39,155 nt of DNA from Candidatus Pelagibacter communis (GCF_001179925.1 NZ_CVSF01000031.1:1-39155), one strand, 5' to 3'. Numbered from the stretch's first letter, positions 7,442-16,616 are shown. Notes: generated by a model from the sequence alone, not told the origin. Translations and numbers: made by a program.

Positions 7442-8803
7442 TTAATTTGCAAATAATGTCTCTGGTAACCAAAGTGCTATTCCTGGGAATAGATACATTA
7501 AAACCATCGCTAAAATTACAATTCCTAAGAAAGGCATTATTCCTCCAAAAATTTCCATAAGTTCAACATTCTTTGATTGAACTCCTTTCAGATAATAAGC
7601 TGACATTGCCATGGGGGGTGTCAGAAATGAGGTTTGTAAATTTAATGCGATTAACATTGCAAAAAAATATGGATTTACACCAAAGAACTCAACTAATGGT
7701 AAAAAGATTGGTACAAATATAATTAATATCTCAGTCCACTCTAGAGGCCATCCCAATAAAAATATAATTAATTGGGTAATTACTAAAAACTGCCAAGGCT
7801 GTAAATTTAACGATTTGAAAAAATGTTCAAAAACTTCATGACCACCAAGGTATGAAAATACTGAGGCAAATGTCCAAGAACCAATAAATAACCACATAAT
7901 CATTGCTGTTGTTTTTGCCGTAAGAAAAACTGACTCTTTAAAATTTTTCCATTTAAGAGTTTTATAAAAATATGAAAGCACTAATGAACCAAATGCACCA
8001 ACAGCTGCAGCTTCTGCTGGAGTTGCTATACCTGCTAGTATTGTTCCTAAAACTAGAATTATTAAAGAAAATAAAGGTAGGAAAGAAACTAAAACTTCTT
8101 TCATAATTACCGCAGTAGGAGGTATCTCCTCAGCTGCAGGTTTTGGCGCTATTGATGGATTCATCCAGGCCCTAAATACTGCGTAACCAATATAAAGTCC
8201 TGCTAGCATCAATCCTGGAAAGATTGCAGCTGCAAACAATCTTAAAGGAGATAATTGCGCAATTACAGAATAGACGATTAACATAATGCTAGGTGGAATT
8301 AAAATTCCTAAGCAACCACCTGAACAGATAATTCCAGATGCAAATTTTTTATCATAACCAGCTTTAATCATTGCTGGCCAAGCAAGAAGACCCATTAACG
8401 TTACTACTGCTCCTATGATACCCGTAGCAGTAGAGAATAATGCACAGGTAATTAATGCAGCAACTGCCATTGAAGCTGGAAGTTTGTGAGATGCTAGTCT
8501 TATTGCAAAAAATAATTTTGCTACAATACCAGCTCTTTCAACTAAATATCCCATAAACAAAAAGAGGGGAACTGCGGTCAATACGTTGTTATCCATTACA
8601 GTATAAGTATTTTGAACAAAAAGTTGGAATATCCTATTATCAAAGAGATGCTCCATCTTAGTAGGATCAAAGTAAGCGTAGTATCCAAAACCTAAACCCA
8701 TTGCCATTAAAGTAAACGCAATAGGAAAGCCTAGTAGAACGGCAAATAGAAATATCCCCATCATCATAATTGCTACTTCTGGATTTGTTAAACTAAATAA
8801 CAT
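7442..8803 (-). CDS. dctM: TRAP transporter large permease (DctM / FcbT3 type)
   Basis: Large membrane subunit of a tripartite ATP-independent periplasmic transporter, which drives solute uptake with a sodium or proton gradient. The 453 residues form about twelve hydrophobic helices with the characteristic glycine- and proline-rich loops (LGILIPPSIMLIVYSVIA near residue 175 and ATPAEAAAVGAFGSL near 265). The start overlaps the end of dctQ by 11 bases. Its partners dctQ and dctP lie directly upstream. The sequence resembles the mannitol/chloroaromatic (FcbT) and 2-oxo acid (TakP) branch of TRAP permeases, which fits the neighbouring hydroxy acid enzymes. Confidence 0.95.
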   Translation of the reverse strand: MLFSLTNPEVAIMMMGIFLFAVLLGFPIAFTLMAMGLGFGYYAYFDPTKMEHLFDNRIFQLFVQNTYTVMDNNVLTAVPLFLFMGYLVERAGIVAKLFFAIRLASHKLPASMAVAALITCALFSTATGIIGAVVTLMGLLAWPAMIKAGYDKKFASGIICSGGCLGILIPPSIMLIVYSVIAQLSPLRLFAAAIFPGLMLAGLYIGYAVFRAWMNPSIAPKPAAEEIPPTAVIMKEVLVSFLPLFSLIILVLGTILAGIATPAEAAAVGAFGSLVLSYFYKTLKWKNFKESVFLTAKTTAMIMWLFIGSWTFASVFSYLGGHEVFEHFFKSLNLQPWQFLVITQLIIFLLGWPLEWTEILIIFVPIFLPLVEFFGVNPYFFAMLIALNLQTSFLTPPMAMSAYYLKGVQSKNVELMEIFGGIMPFLGIVILAMVLMYLFPGIALWLPETLFAN

Positions 8804-9386
8804 CTTCTTTGTTTCCTTCTTGTGAAGTTCTCATTAATACTTTTTCAGTTTCCTCAGCGTCGCGCTCTGTACCTCTTTCAGGCCAACTACCTGTTTGAAT
8901 ACAAATGATACATCTAAATACCTCACCAATTCCTTGGAGTGTTAAAAGCGTTCCAGATAAAGGTATTAAAGATTTTGCCATATAAATTTGAATTTGTGCA
9001 GGACTATTCCAACTTGTTTCTTTAATCTTCCACGCAAGTGCTGCATATTCATAACCATAAAAGGCTAATGCAATGACACCAGGAAAAAAGAAAATAAAAT
9101 ATAAAACTACATCTATCCAAGCTTGCGTTCTTTGAGAAAATAACCTGTATATAACATCTCCTCTTACATGAGCTTCAGTGCATAAAGTATAAGCTCCTGC
9201 CATCATAAAAATTGCACCATACATCTGAAGACTAAAATCGAAATTCCATAAGGTTGGGGCATTTAAAGCATATGCCATAAAAACTTCATAACATGTTCCA
9301 CCCATCAAAATTACTATACACCATGAGAATGCTTTACCCATTGAGACACTCAATCGATCAGCGAATTTTATATAAGATCTCATCAT
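8793..9386 (-). CDS. dctQ: TRAP transporter small permease (DctQ / FcbT2 type)
   Basis: Small membrane subunit of the TRAP transporter, 197 residues with four predicted membrane helices (about 17-38, 52-70, 90-112 and 140-160). The conserved cytoplasmic-interface segment around CTEAHVRGDVIYRLF (residues 68-82) is typical of the family. The C-terminal 30 residues are polar and acidic. It overlaps dctM by 11 bases, and a strong terminator-like hairpin separates it from the dctP gene upstream, so permease genes may be made in smaller amounts than the binding protein. Confidence 0.93.
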   Translation of the reverse strand: MMRSYIKFADRLSVSMGKAFSWCIVILMGGTCYEVFMAYALNAPTLWNFDFSLQMYGAIFMMAGAYTLCTEAHVRGDVIYRLFSQRTQAWIDVVLYFIFFFPGVIALAFYGYEYAALAWKIKETSWNSPAQIQIYMAKSLIPLSGTLLTLQGIGEVFRCIICIQTGSWPERGTERDAEETEKVLMRTSQEGNKEDVI

Positions 9387-9421
9387 AGATATAAACTTTT
9401 ATTGAATTGTTATGGATTAAT

Positions 9422-9450
9422 CAAATAAAAAGGGGGCCGAAGCCCCCTCA
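9422..9450 (-). terminator. Rho-independent terminator/attenuator between dctP and dctQ
   Basis: On the minus strand an AGGGGGC stem (9448-9442), TTCG loop and GCCCCCT stem (9437-9431) form a perfect 7-bp, very G+C-rich helix with a stable tetraloop, followed at once by a run of T. It lies about 20 bases after the dctP stop and 36 bases before the dctQ start. No T run follows in the plus direction, so it acts only on the minus-strand operon. Partial read-through would give an excess of binding protein over permease. Confidence 0.9.
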
Positions 9451-9470
9451 TTAAAATTTGTAAAAGTTAA

Positions 9471-10625
9471 TTATATCTTAACTTTTCCAATTGGACCAAA
9501 CTCATTTTCATATGCAAGTTTGTAATTAGGCTGATTCATCAGCAAGTACTTCATTACTCTCTTCGCATAAGCTTTTTGAGAATCAACAATCTTCTTAAAG
9601 AAAGGATCTTTCTTATTGAAGTCGCCAATTACTTTGTCCCAACCTTTTAATTGTTGAGCTAAAATCTCATCTGAAGTTTGGTAAACATTTACTTTATGCT
9701 CATTCATTAACTTAGCTAAGTCAGCTGAGTATCTTACTAAAGCTTTAAAGTAGTTATCACTGTTTGCAGCATAAGCAGCATTTTTCAATATTGCTTGGTG
9801 TGCAGGTGATAAACTATTATATGTTTTTTTGTTAACTGGTATTTCAAACATCTCTTGAGATTGGTGGAAGCTTCCTAAGTGATAGTGCTTAGAAACGTCT
9901 TGCATACCAAATTGAGAGTCTGAAGTTGGGTTGTTAAACTCAGCAGCTTCAATCAAACCAGTTTTCATAGCTGGCTGAATTTCACCACCTGGCAATTGTC
10001 TAACTACCATTCCCATTGCAGTTAAAACGTTAGTCGCTAGACCAACTGTTCTGTACTTCATACCTTTAACATCAGATACTTTAGTTACGTTCTTTTTGAA
10101 CCAACCAAAAGGCTGTGCTGGCATAGGCATATGGAAAAAACCAATGTAGTCGAAACCTACTTTTGCAAGAGTTTCGTCATATAGTTTTCTTCCTCCACCA
10201 TACTCCATCCATCCCATAACTTCTTGAGATGACATACCGTATGAAGGACCAGTTCCAAATAATGATGCAGCTGGATTTTTACCATACCAATATGCTGTCA
10301 CCCAGTGACCCATATCAACTACACCAGAACTGACTGCTTGTCCGATTTCTGAAGTCTTAACAACTGCTCCAACCGGTTGAAGATCAATCTGAAGCGAACC
10401 TCCAGACATTTCCTTAACCATGTTACAATAGTCACCAGCCATTTCAAAAAAGATGTTAGCTCCACTAGGCCATGCAGCTTGCATCTTCAATGTTGTTGCA
10501 GCATTTGCCTTAACATAAGGCATTGCAACAGCGGCTGCAGCTAAAGCACCAGTCTTAGCAGCAGTCTTAAAGAACTTACGTCTTGAAGATGTTTTCACCT
10601 TCAATGATTTATTTTCTTTAGTCAT
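9471..10625 (-). CDS. dctP: TRAP transporter substrate-binding protein (DctP family, TakP/FcbT1-like)
   Basis: Periplasmic binding protein that captures the solute for the DctQM permease. The 384-residue precursor has a twin-arginine signal: SRRKFFK at 14-20, an Ala-rich hydrophobic stretch and cleavage likely after VKANA near residue 42. Tat export is common in the TakP/FcbT1 branch. Family segments include LKMQAAWPSGANIF just after cleavage and the conserved AEFNNPTSD region, near the middle of the protein, that contributes to ligand binding in TakP. TakP binds 2-oxo acids such as pyruvate, so an organic-acid ligand is likely here but not proven. A good ribosome-binding site (AGGAGAA) precedes the ATG at 10625. 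The 118 bases upstream probably hold the promoter; no clear boxes were found. Confidence 0.95.
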   Translation of the reverse strand: MTKENKSLKVKTSSRRKFFKTAAKTGALAAAAVAMPYVKANAATTLKMQAAWPSGANIFFEMAGDYCNMVKEMSGGSLQIDLQPVGAVVKTSEIGQAVSSGVVDMGHWVTAYWYGKNPAASLFGTGPSYGMSSQEVMGWMEYGGGRKLYDETLAKVGFDYIGFFHMPMPAQPFGWFKKNVTKVSDVKGMKYRTVGLATNVLTAMGMVVRQLPGGEIQPAMKTGLIEAAEFNNPTSDSQFGMQDVSKHYHLGSFHQSQEMFEIPVNKKTYNSLSPAHQAILKNAAYAANSDNYFKALVRYSADLAKLMNEHKVNVYQTSDEILAQQLKGWDKVIGDFNKKDPFFKKIVDSQKAYAKRVMKYLLMNQPNYKLAYENEFGPIGKVKI

Positions 10626-10743
10626 TATTTCTCCTATTAAAGTTAATTAACTCCCATAATTAAAGCACAGAATGACATTAGAGTCTTTCTAAAAACAAAC
10701 TGATGTGTCGCAGGAATATAATTTTTTACAATCTATAGTAGAA

Positions 10744-11697
10744 TTAATTTACTTTGTTTTTACAATTTCCAGTTTTGAAAAACTCATCAATATTATCAAT
10801 AGCTAAATTAGCCATGGCAATTCTAGTATCTTTAGTAGCACTTCCTAGATGAGGTAAAATAAATGCAGATTTTATTTTACGATAACCAGGATTTAAATTT
10901 GGCTCATTTTTATAAACATCTAATCCAACCGCATAAATCTTTCTTCTATTTAATGCATCTATTAGAGCATCATCATCAACAATATCCCCCCTTGCAACAT
11001 TAGTAATAACTGCTCCTTTTGGAAAAAATTCAACTGTTTCTTTGTTTATCATGTTTTCGGTCTCTTTTGTTGCCGGACAACAAATTGACAAAACATCAGA
11101 AACAGAAAAAAGACTCTTAACATCTTTATGGTAAATAGCTCCAAGTTCTTTCTCATCACTTAATTTTGATCGATTATGGTAATGAATTATCATCCCAAAT
11201 GACCTTGCTATTTTTGCAATTTTTTGACCTATTCTTCCCATTCCTAAAATTCCTAGTCTTGTTCCAGTTAATTGTTTTCCGATTAAATAGTCTGCTGACC
11301 ATTTCCAACCACCCTCTCTAGCAGACTCGATCCCTTCAGCCGCTCTTCTACAAGCACCTAATATTAATAATATTCCTATTTCAGCTGTGGCGTCAGATAA
11401 AACTTCAGGAGTGTTTGTTACCGCAATACCTCTTTTTTTAGCAGCTTCTAAATCTATATTACCAAAACCAACTGCAAAGTTTGAAATAATCTTAATTGTG
11501 TCTGGCAATTTATCAATTGTTTCCTTATCCATCTTGTCCGTTAGTGATGTTAATATACCATCACAACCCTTACTCATTTCAATTACTTTTGAATGAGAAT
11601 ACAACTCATCGTTAGAATTGAATATTGGCTCAAAAGTTTTTGAAGCTTTATCTTCACTATCTTTAATTAATTTTCTTGTTATCAAAATTTTTTTCAT
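10744..11697 (-). CDS. D-2-hydroxyacid dehydrogenase (NAD-dependent; glyoxylate/hydroxypyruvate reductase-like)
   Basis: Interconverts a 2-oxo acid and a D-2-hydroxy acid with NAD(P)H. The 317 residues contain the dinucleotide fold motif LGMGRIGQ (151-158) and the full catalytic set of the family: Arg236 in NVARGDIVDD, Glu265 in YKNEPNL and His283 in LPHLGSAT. It is close to GyaR/glyoxylate reductase-type proteins in length and layout, but substrate preference among glyoxylate, hydroxypyruvate and others cannot be told. It follows the GlcD-like gene by 15 bases and precedes dctP in the hydroxy acid block. Confidence 0.9.
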   Translation of the reverse strand: MKKILITRKLIKDSEDKASKTFEPIFNSNDELYSHSKVIEMSKGCDGILTSLTDKMDKETIDKLPDTIKIISNFAVGFGNIDLEAAKKRGIAVTNTPEVLSDATAEIGILLILGACRRAAEGIESAREGGWKWSADYLIGKQLTGTRLGILGMGRIGQKIAKIARSFGMIIHYHNRSKLSDEKELGAIYHKDVKSLFSVSDVLSICCPATKETENMINKETVEFFPKGAVITNVARGDIVDDDALIDALNRRKIYAVGLDVYKNEPNLNPGYRKIKSAFILPHLGSATKDTRIAMANLAIDNIDEFFKTGNCKNKVN

Positions 11698-11712
11698 ATG
11701 ATTTCTTTTAGA

Positions 11713-13086
11713 CTAGTTAAGATCGAATATCTTGCCTGGATTCATTATATTGTTCGGATCTAAAGTTCTTTTGATTGATTTCATTACTGGGATATTATCA
11801 GGATGTTGTTCTAGTAAATACTCCTTTTTATGGAGCCCTACACCATGTTCGCCTGTAATAGTTCCATTAAGTTCTAACGATTTTTTTATTAGTGTATCAT
11901 TAAAAGATCTAATTTTGTTGTAACTTTCTTTTTTTTCTGGATCAAAAGGTAATATCACATGAAAATTCCCATCACCCATATGACCTACCATTGGAGCTCT
12001 AACTCCAAATTTTTCTGCTTGCTCTTCTGCAAATTTTACACATTCTGTAATCTTTGAGATAGGAACACATACATCAGTTGAATATACTCTACCATTGTTG
12101 ATTAGAGCTTTGACTGAGTAATATACATCCCACCTTGCCTTCCAAATTTTATTTCTCTCCTCTAAATCTTTGGCCCACTTAAATGAGCTACCCTTGTTGT
12201 CTTTTGATATTTCCTCTACAATTTTTATATTTTCATTATTAGAAGTTTCAGATCCATGAAATTCAAAAAATAAAGTTGGTACTGCCTGAATGTCTTTTAG
12301 TTTCGAATAATTTATACTAATTCCCATTTGTTCTTTATTAAGCATCTCAATCCTTGCTATTGGTACACCATACTGAATAACTTGTTGAGCTGTCATGACA
12401 GCATCTTCTAAAGTAGGAAAATGGCAAACAGCACTCATAATACTTTCTGGTATTGGAGATAGCCTTAAATGAACCTCAGTAATAATACCTAAAGTTCCCT
12501 CTGATCCAATAAATAGATTTGTTAAATTATAACCTGCAGATGTTTTCTTAGTTCTGCCACCAGTTTTTATAATATCACCGTTTGGCAAAACTACCGTAAG
12601 ACCTGAAATAACTGTTTTCATGGTCCCATATTTTACAGCCATTGTACCTGACGCAGAAGTCGAGGCCATTCCACCTAAAGCAGCATTTGCTCCTGGATCA
12701 ATTGGAAAAAAAACTCCATCCTCTCTTAAAAACTCATTCAATTGTTCTCTTGTGACACAAGCTTGAACTCTGCAATCGAAATCTTCAACATTAACATTTA
12801 AAATTTTATTCATTTTCTCCAAACAAATAGTTATACCATTCTTGTTACCTACAACGTTTCCTTCCAAAGAAGTTCCTGTTCCAAATGGAACAACAGGTAT
12901 TTTGTGCTCATTACATAATTTAAGTATTTTTGAAACTTCTTCATTGGTCTCTGGAAAAACTACTGCCTGAGATAAAACTGGATCATAGGTATCTTCTCCT
13001 CGAGCATAATTAGCTCTGGCAGACTCGGAGGTAGAAAATCTACCATTAAGCATTTTTTTTAGTTCCGCTTGGACTTGTTCATTCAT
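11713..13086 (-). CDS. FAD-linked D-2-hydroxyacid dehydrogenase (GlcD / D-lactate dehydrogenase family)
   Basis: Flavoprotein of the VAO/PCMH fold that oxidises D-lactate, glycolate or similar 2-hydroxy acids and passes electrons to a quinone or cytochrome c. In the 457 residues the FAD-binding loop is PFGTGTSLEGN (67-77), followed by IDPGANAALGGM (129-140) and GSEGTLGI (194-201). The C-terminal substrate domain has HMGDGNFH and GEHGVGLHKKE, which supply the active-site histidines of the family. No GlcE or GlcF gene is nearby, so a single-subunit DLD-like enzyme is more likely than the three-subunit glycolate oxidase. No signal peptide or membrane segment is seen. Confidence 0.92.
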   Translation of the reverse strand: MNEQVQAELKKMLNGRFSTSESARANYARGEDTYDPVLSQAVVFPETNEEVSKILKLCNEHKIPVVPFGTGTSLEGNVVGNKNGITICLEKMNKILNVNVEDFDCRVQACVTREQLNEFLREDGVFFPIDPGANAALGGMASTSASGTMAVKYGTMKTVISGLTVVLPNGDIIKTGGRTKKTSAGYNLTNLFIGSEGTLGIITEVHLRLSPIPESIMSAVCHFPTLEDAVMTAQQVIQYGVPIARIEMLNKEQMGISINYSKLKDIQAVPTLFFEFHGSETSNNENIKIVEEISKDNKGSSFKWAKDLEERNKIWKARWDVYYSVKALINNGRVYSTDVCVPISKITECVKFAEEQAEKFGVRAPMVGHMGDGNFHVILPFDPEKKESYNKIRSFNDTLIKKSLELNGTITGEHGVGLHKKEYLLEQHPDNIPVMKSIKRTLDPNNIMNPGKIFDLN

Positions 13087-13125
13087 ATTTTAGAATATTA
13101 TAAAAGAATTAGAAAAAAATAAATC

Positions 13126-14292
13126 TTATTTACTAAGCATTTTCTTTATATTTTCTAGCGCTTGAGAAATATTATCCCTAGAGGCTGCAAAACTAAATCT
13201 AACGTAATTTTGGCAAGTTTCACCAAAGGCTGAACCTGGTACAATTGCTACTCCGGCTTCATGCATTGCCTTCCTTGCAAATTCTGCGCCATTCATCCCG
13301 GTACCAATTACTTTTGGAAAAGCATAAAAAGCTCCTCCAGGTAAACTACACTCTACACCTGGTAAGTCATTTAAACCTTTATGAATTAAATCTCTTCTTT
13401 GAGTGAATTTTTCCATCATTTCGTTAATAGAGTCATCTGGACCATCTAATGCAGCAATTCCAGCAAATTGAGCTGCAGCATTTACACAAGAAACACTATT
13501 AATTAATAATTTATTAACATGTTCAATCAAGTGTTGTGGCCAAAAACTCCAACCAAGTCTCCATCCTGTCATTGAATAAGCTTTGCTCCACCCCTCTAAA
13601 ACTATCAACCTTTCTCTTAATTCTGGATAATAAAAAAAAGAAGGCATTTCTTTATCATCAAAAATTTGTCTACTATAAATTTCATCACTTAAGATTGTTA
13701 CATGAGGATGTTTTTTCAAACCATCAGCTAAAAAATCAATATCTCTTTTCTCAACAAAACTTCCAGTTGGATTATTTGGATTAATTAAAATTAATAATCG
13801 AGTCTTATCAGTAATTAAAGATAATATTTTATCAGGATTGAATTTAAGATCTTTATCTTCTGTTAAATCATATGGAACAGATTTTGAACCTGTGTAATTA
13901 ATCATCGATTCATAAATTGGGAAAGCTGGTGTAGGGTGTATAATTTCTGCTCCTGGTTCGCCAAAACATTGTATAGCATAATGCATTGTCGGTTTTCCAC
14001 CGGGCATAATAAGTATTCTTTCAGCATCAACATCAACATTGTAACGTTTTTTTATCCATCTCGTTACCGCTTGACGACATTCGGGAATACCATTTGACAT
14101 AACATATCCATGATGTCCATCATCCAGTGCTTTTTTAGCAGCTTCTACTACATGTTTTGGAGTTTTAAAATCTGGTTGTCCCAATCCTAAGTGGATCATA
14201 GGTTTTCCTTGAGCTTCTAATTTCTTTGCTTCAGCAAGAACCGTAAATGCAGACTCCGTTCCTAATCTTTCTAAACTTTTAGCCAGTTTCAT
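13126..14292 (-). CDS. Pyridoxal-phosphate aminotransferase, class I (aspartate aminotransferase-like)
   Basis: Fold-type I aminotransferase of 388 residues that moves amino groups between amino and 2-oxo acids. Visible signatures are NPNNPTG (171-177), the SDEIYSRQIF segment that positions the cofactor (202-211), Lys237 in GWSKAYSMTGWRLG as the Schiff-base lysine, and the substrate-carboxylate Arg in NYVRFSFA near residue 366. It belongs to the AspC/AlaA-like subgroup, and the specific amino acid is not predictable. Within this block it could turn the 2-oxo acid product of the oxidases into an amino acid. It begins 12 bases after the second LldD gene. Confidence 0.92.
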   Translation of the reverse strand: MKLAKSLERLGTESAFTVLAEAKKLEAQGKPMIHLGLGQPDFKTPKHVVEAAKKALDDGHHGYVMSNGIPECRQAVTRWIKKRYNVDVDAERILIMPGGKPTMHYAIQCFGEPGAEIIHPTPAFPIYESMINYTGSKSVPYDLTEDKDLKFNPDKILSLITDKTRLLILINPNNPTGSFVEKRDIDFLADGLKKHPHVTILSDEIYSRQIFDDKEMPSFFYYPELRERLIVLEGWSKAYSMTGWRLGWSFWPQHLIEHVNKLLINSVSCVNAAAQFAGIAALDGPDDSINEMMEKFTQRRDLIHKGLNDLPGVECSLPGGAFYAFPKVIGTGMNGAEFARKAMHEAGVAIVPGSAFGETCQNYVRFSFAASRDNISQALENIKKMLSK

Positions 14293-14304
14293 ATTTTTTC
14301 CTCT

Positions 14305-15456
14305 TTATTTTCTATAGATTAATTTTGAACTATTCAACTCTTTTAAGTTCTTACACCCCATTAAAACCATATTTCTATTTATTTCATCGTGCATAGTTTT
14401 AAGCAAATGTTCAACACCTTGTTGACCTCCTGCGGCCAAAGAGAACAAAAACATTTTTCCAAAACTACAAGCTTTTGCTCCTGCAGCTATGGCTTTTAAT
14501 ACATGCGTTCCTCTTCTTACACCTCCATCAAGAATAATTTCAAGCTTGTCCCCTACAGCATCTGAAATCGCTTTTACTTGATCAAATGGAGACCTGGATC
14601 CGTCAAGTTGTCTTCCACCATGGTTTGAAATCATTATAGCTGTACACCCTATATCTATTGCTCTTCTTGCATCTTCAACTGACATTACTCCTTTTAACGC
14701 AAAAGGACCGTTCCATTTTTTTACACAATATTCAGCATCCTTCCAGTTCATTGCTGGATCGTATTGTTCATTAATATATTCAATAACTGATTTAGCAATA
14801 TTAGTCCCTTTGTCAGTTTTAGTGGCAACATTCGCTAACTTAAATTTACCATGAGTAAGATAATTAAACACCCAACTTGGATGAAATGCAAAACTCATCA
14901 AACTTTGTAAAGTTAATCTTGGTGGAGTTGTAAAACCAGTTCGGTGATCCCTTTCTCTATTACCTGCAACTAAAGTATCAACTGTTAAGCACATCCCATC
15001 AAATCCTGATCTTCTACAACGATCTATCAAATCATTAGTGATGGATTGATCTTTATGCACATAAAGTTGAAATAATTTTGGACCACCAGAGATATTTGAA
15101 ATCTCTTCTATCGTATTATTTGCCATTGTAGACATACTATAAAATGTTCCAAATTTATCTGCTGCTTTAGCTGAAGCTTTGTCACCATCATGATGATAAA
15201 GTCTTTGCATAGCACATGGTGATAAAAAAATTGGCATATCAATTTTTTTGCCAAAAATAGTTGTAGATAAGTCTGGTTTTCCAACACTTGCTAAAACATT
15301 GGGAACTAAGTCACAATCCTCAAAAGAGTGTGTATTTCTTTTAAGGGTTACTTCATCATCAGCACCACCATCAATATAGTGGAATATTGGTGAAGGTAAT
15401 TTTTTCTTTGCAAGTTTTCTGAAGTCTTGAAAGTTATAACAATTTTGTAGACTCAC
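14305..15456 (-). CDS. lldD: FMN-dependent alpha-hydroxy acid dehydrogenase/oxidase, copy 2 (LldD family)
   Basis: Oxidises L-2-hydroxy acids (L-lactate, glycolate and similar) to 2-oxo acids with FMN. The 383 residues carry the active-site set of the family: Tyr27 in FHYIDGGADDE, Lys255 in FALKGVMS, and His279 and Arg282 in SNHGGRQLDGS. The start is a GTG at 15456 that overlaps the TAG stop of the preceding paralogue by one base; the N-terminus then lines up residue for residue with that paralogue, which supports the choice. The exact substrate is unknown, and the gene symbol is by family. Confidence 0.92.
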   Translation of the reverse strand: MSLQNCYNFQDFRKLAKKKLPSPIFHYIDGGADDEVTLKRNTHSFEDCDLVPNVLASVGKPDLSTTIFGKKIDMPIFLSPCAMQRLYHHDGDKASAKAADKFGTFYSMSTMANNTIEEISNISGGPKLFQLYVHKDQSITNDLIDRCRRSGFDGMCLTVDTLVAGNRERDHRTGFTTPPRLTLQSLMSFAFHPSWVFNYLTHGKFKLANVATKTDKGTNIAKSVIEYINEQYDPAMNWKDAEYCVKKWNGPFALKGVMSVEDARRAIDIGCTAIMISNHGGRQLDGSRSPFDQVKAISDAVGDKLEIILDGGVRRGTHVLKAIAAGAKACSFGKMFLFSLAAGGQQGVEHLLKTMHDEINRNMVLMGCKNLKELNSSKLIYRK

Positions 15457-16607
15457 TATCTTCTAAATCTTAAGTTATTTCTATTCAAATCCGATATTTT
15501 CGTACATCCCATTAATTTCATATCTCTAACTAATTCAGATTTATAAAGTTCCAAGGCTCTTTCAACACCTGGTTGACCAGCTGCAGCTAGAGCATAGAGA
15601 TAAAGTCTTCCACCAGAACAAGCTTTTGCGCCAAGCGATAACGCTTTGAGCATATGAGTGCCTCTATGAATTCCTCCTTCACATATAACATCAAGTTTAT
15701 CTCCAACAGCATCAACAATTTCTGCAAGTTGATCGAATGGTGATCTTGATCCATCAAGTTGACGCCCACCATGATTTGAAACCATTATACCAGTGCATCC
15801 TATATCAACTGCTTTTTTTGCATCCTCTACACTCATAATACCTTTAAGTGCAAAATGCCCTCCCCATTGAGAACAAAGTTTTTCCGCATCTTTCCAATTC
15901 ATAGATTGGTCCAACATAGTGGAAAAATAATTTCCAATAGAAGAGTTTGTGCTTGTGCCCTCTTTCACAAAATCTTGTAGATGTGGCAATTCAAATTTTC
16001 CTTTTGTTAAATAGTTTATTCCCCACATTGGTTTTGTTGCAAAACTAAATAAACTAGACAAAGTTAACTTTGGTGGGGATGTAAAACCAGTTCTTAAATC
16101 TCTTTCACGATTTCCTCCTGTGATAGTATCAACTGTTAAAGCCATTACATCAAATTTAGCTGCTTTAGCTCGCTCCAGACAAGAGTCGTTTAAACCTCTG
16201 TCTTTATGAAAATAAAACTGAAACATTTTAGGCGTATCAATCATAGATGATATTTCTTCAACGCTAACTGTTGCTAAGGCAGAAACACCAAACATTGTAT
16301 TAAATTTTTTAGCTGCTTTTCCTACAGCTCTTTCACCATCATAATGGAATAATCTTTGGAGAGCAGTTGGCGATAAATAAAAAGGTAAATCTAATTTTTT
16401 ACCAAAAATTGTTGTTGATAAATCAACATTTTCGACACCTCTTAAAACATTCGGAACTAAATCAACATCATCAAATGCACTTGTATTTCTAGCATATGTG
16501 ATTTCATCATCTGCTGCACCATCAATATAATGAAAAATTGGTGAAGGTAGTTTCTTTTTAGCTAGTTTTCTAAAGTCACTAAAATTATGGCAATCATTCA
16601 AATTCAT
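15456..16607 (-). CDS. lldD: FMN-dependent alpha-hydroxy acid dehydrogenase/oxidase, copy 1 (LldD family)
   Basis: Tandem paralogue of the next gene, also 383 residues and alignable to it with no gap over at least the first 290 residues. The same catalytic residues are present at the same positions: Tyr27 in FHYIDGAADDE, Lys255 in FALKGIMS, and His279 and Arg282 in SNHGGRQLDGS. The two proteins differ most in residues 205-235, the stretch that corresponds to the flexible loop controlling substrate access and electron acceptor in this family, so they may differ in substrate. It starts 9 bases after the PagL-like gene. Which of the two is the true L-lactate enzyme cannot be decided. Confidence 0.92.
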   Translation of the reverse strand: MNLNDCHNFSDFRKLAKKKLPSPIFHYIDGAADDEITYARNTSAFDDVDLVPNVLRGVENVDLSTTIFGKKLDLPFYLSPTALQRLFHYDGERAVGKAAKKFNTMFGVSALATVSVEEISSMIDTPKMFQFYFHKDRGLNDSCLERAKAAKFDVMALTVDTITGGNRERDLRTGFTSPPKLTLSSLFSFATKPMWGINYLTKGKFELPHLQDFVKEGTSTNSSIGNYFSTMLDQSMNWKDAEKLCSQWGGHFALKGIMSVEDAKKAVDIGCTGIMVSNHGGRQLDGSRSPFDQLAEIVDAVGDKLDVICEGGIHRGTHMLKALSLGAKACSGGRLYLYALAAAGQPGVERALELYKSELVRDMKLMGCTKISDLNRNNLRFRR

Positions 16608-16616
16608 GAGCCTATT

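Noticed and set aside
7611..7841. Plus-strand frame inside dctM
   Set aside because: Antisense shadow of a strongly supported membrane protein, without family resemblance or gene-like spacing.
10626..10743. Possible riboswitch in the dctP leader
   Set aside because: Only short, weak pairings (such as CACA/TGTG and TAGA/TCTA) were found, no more than expected by chance in AT-rich DNA.
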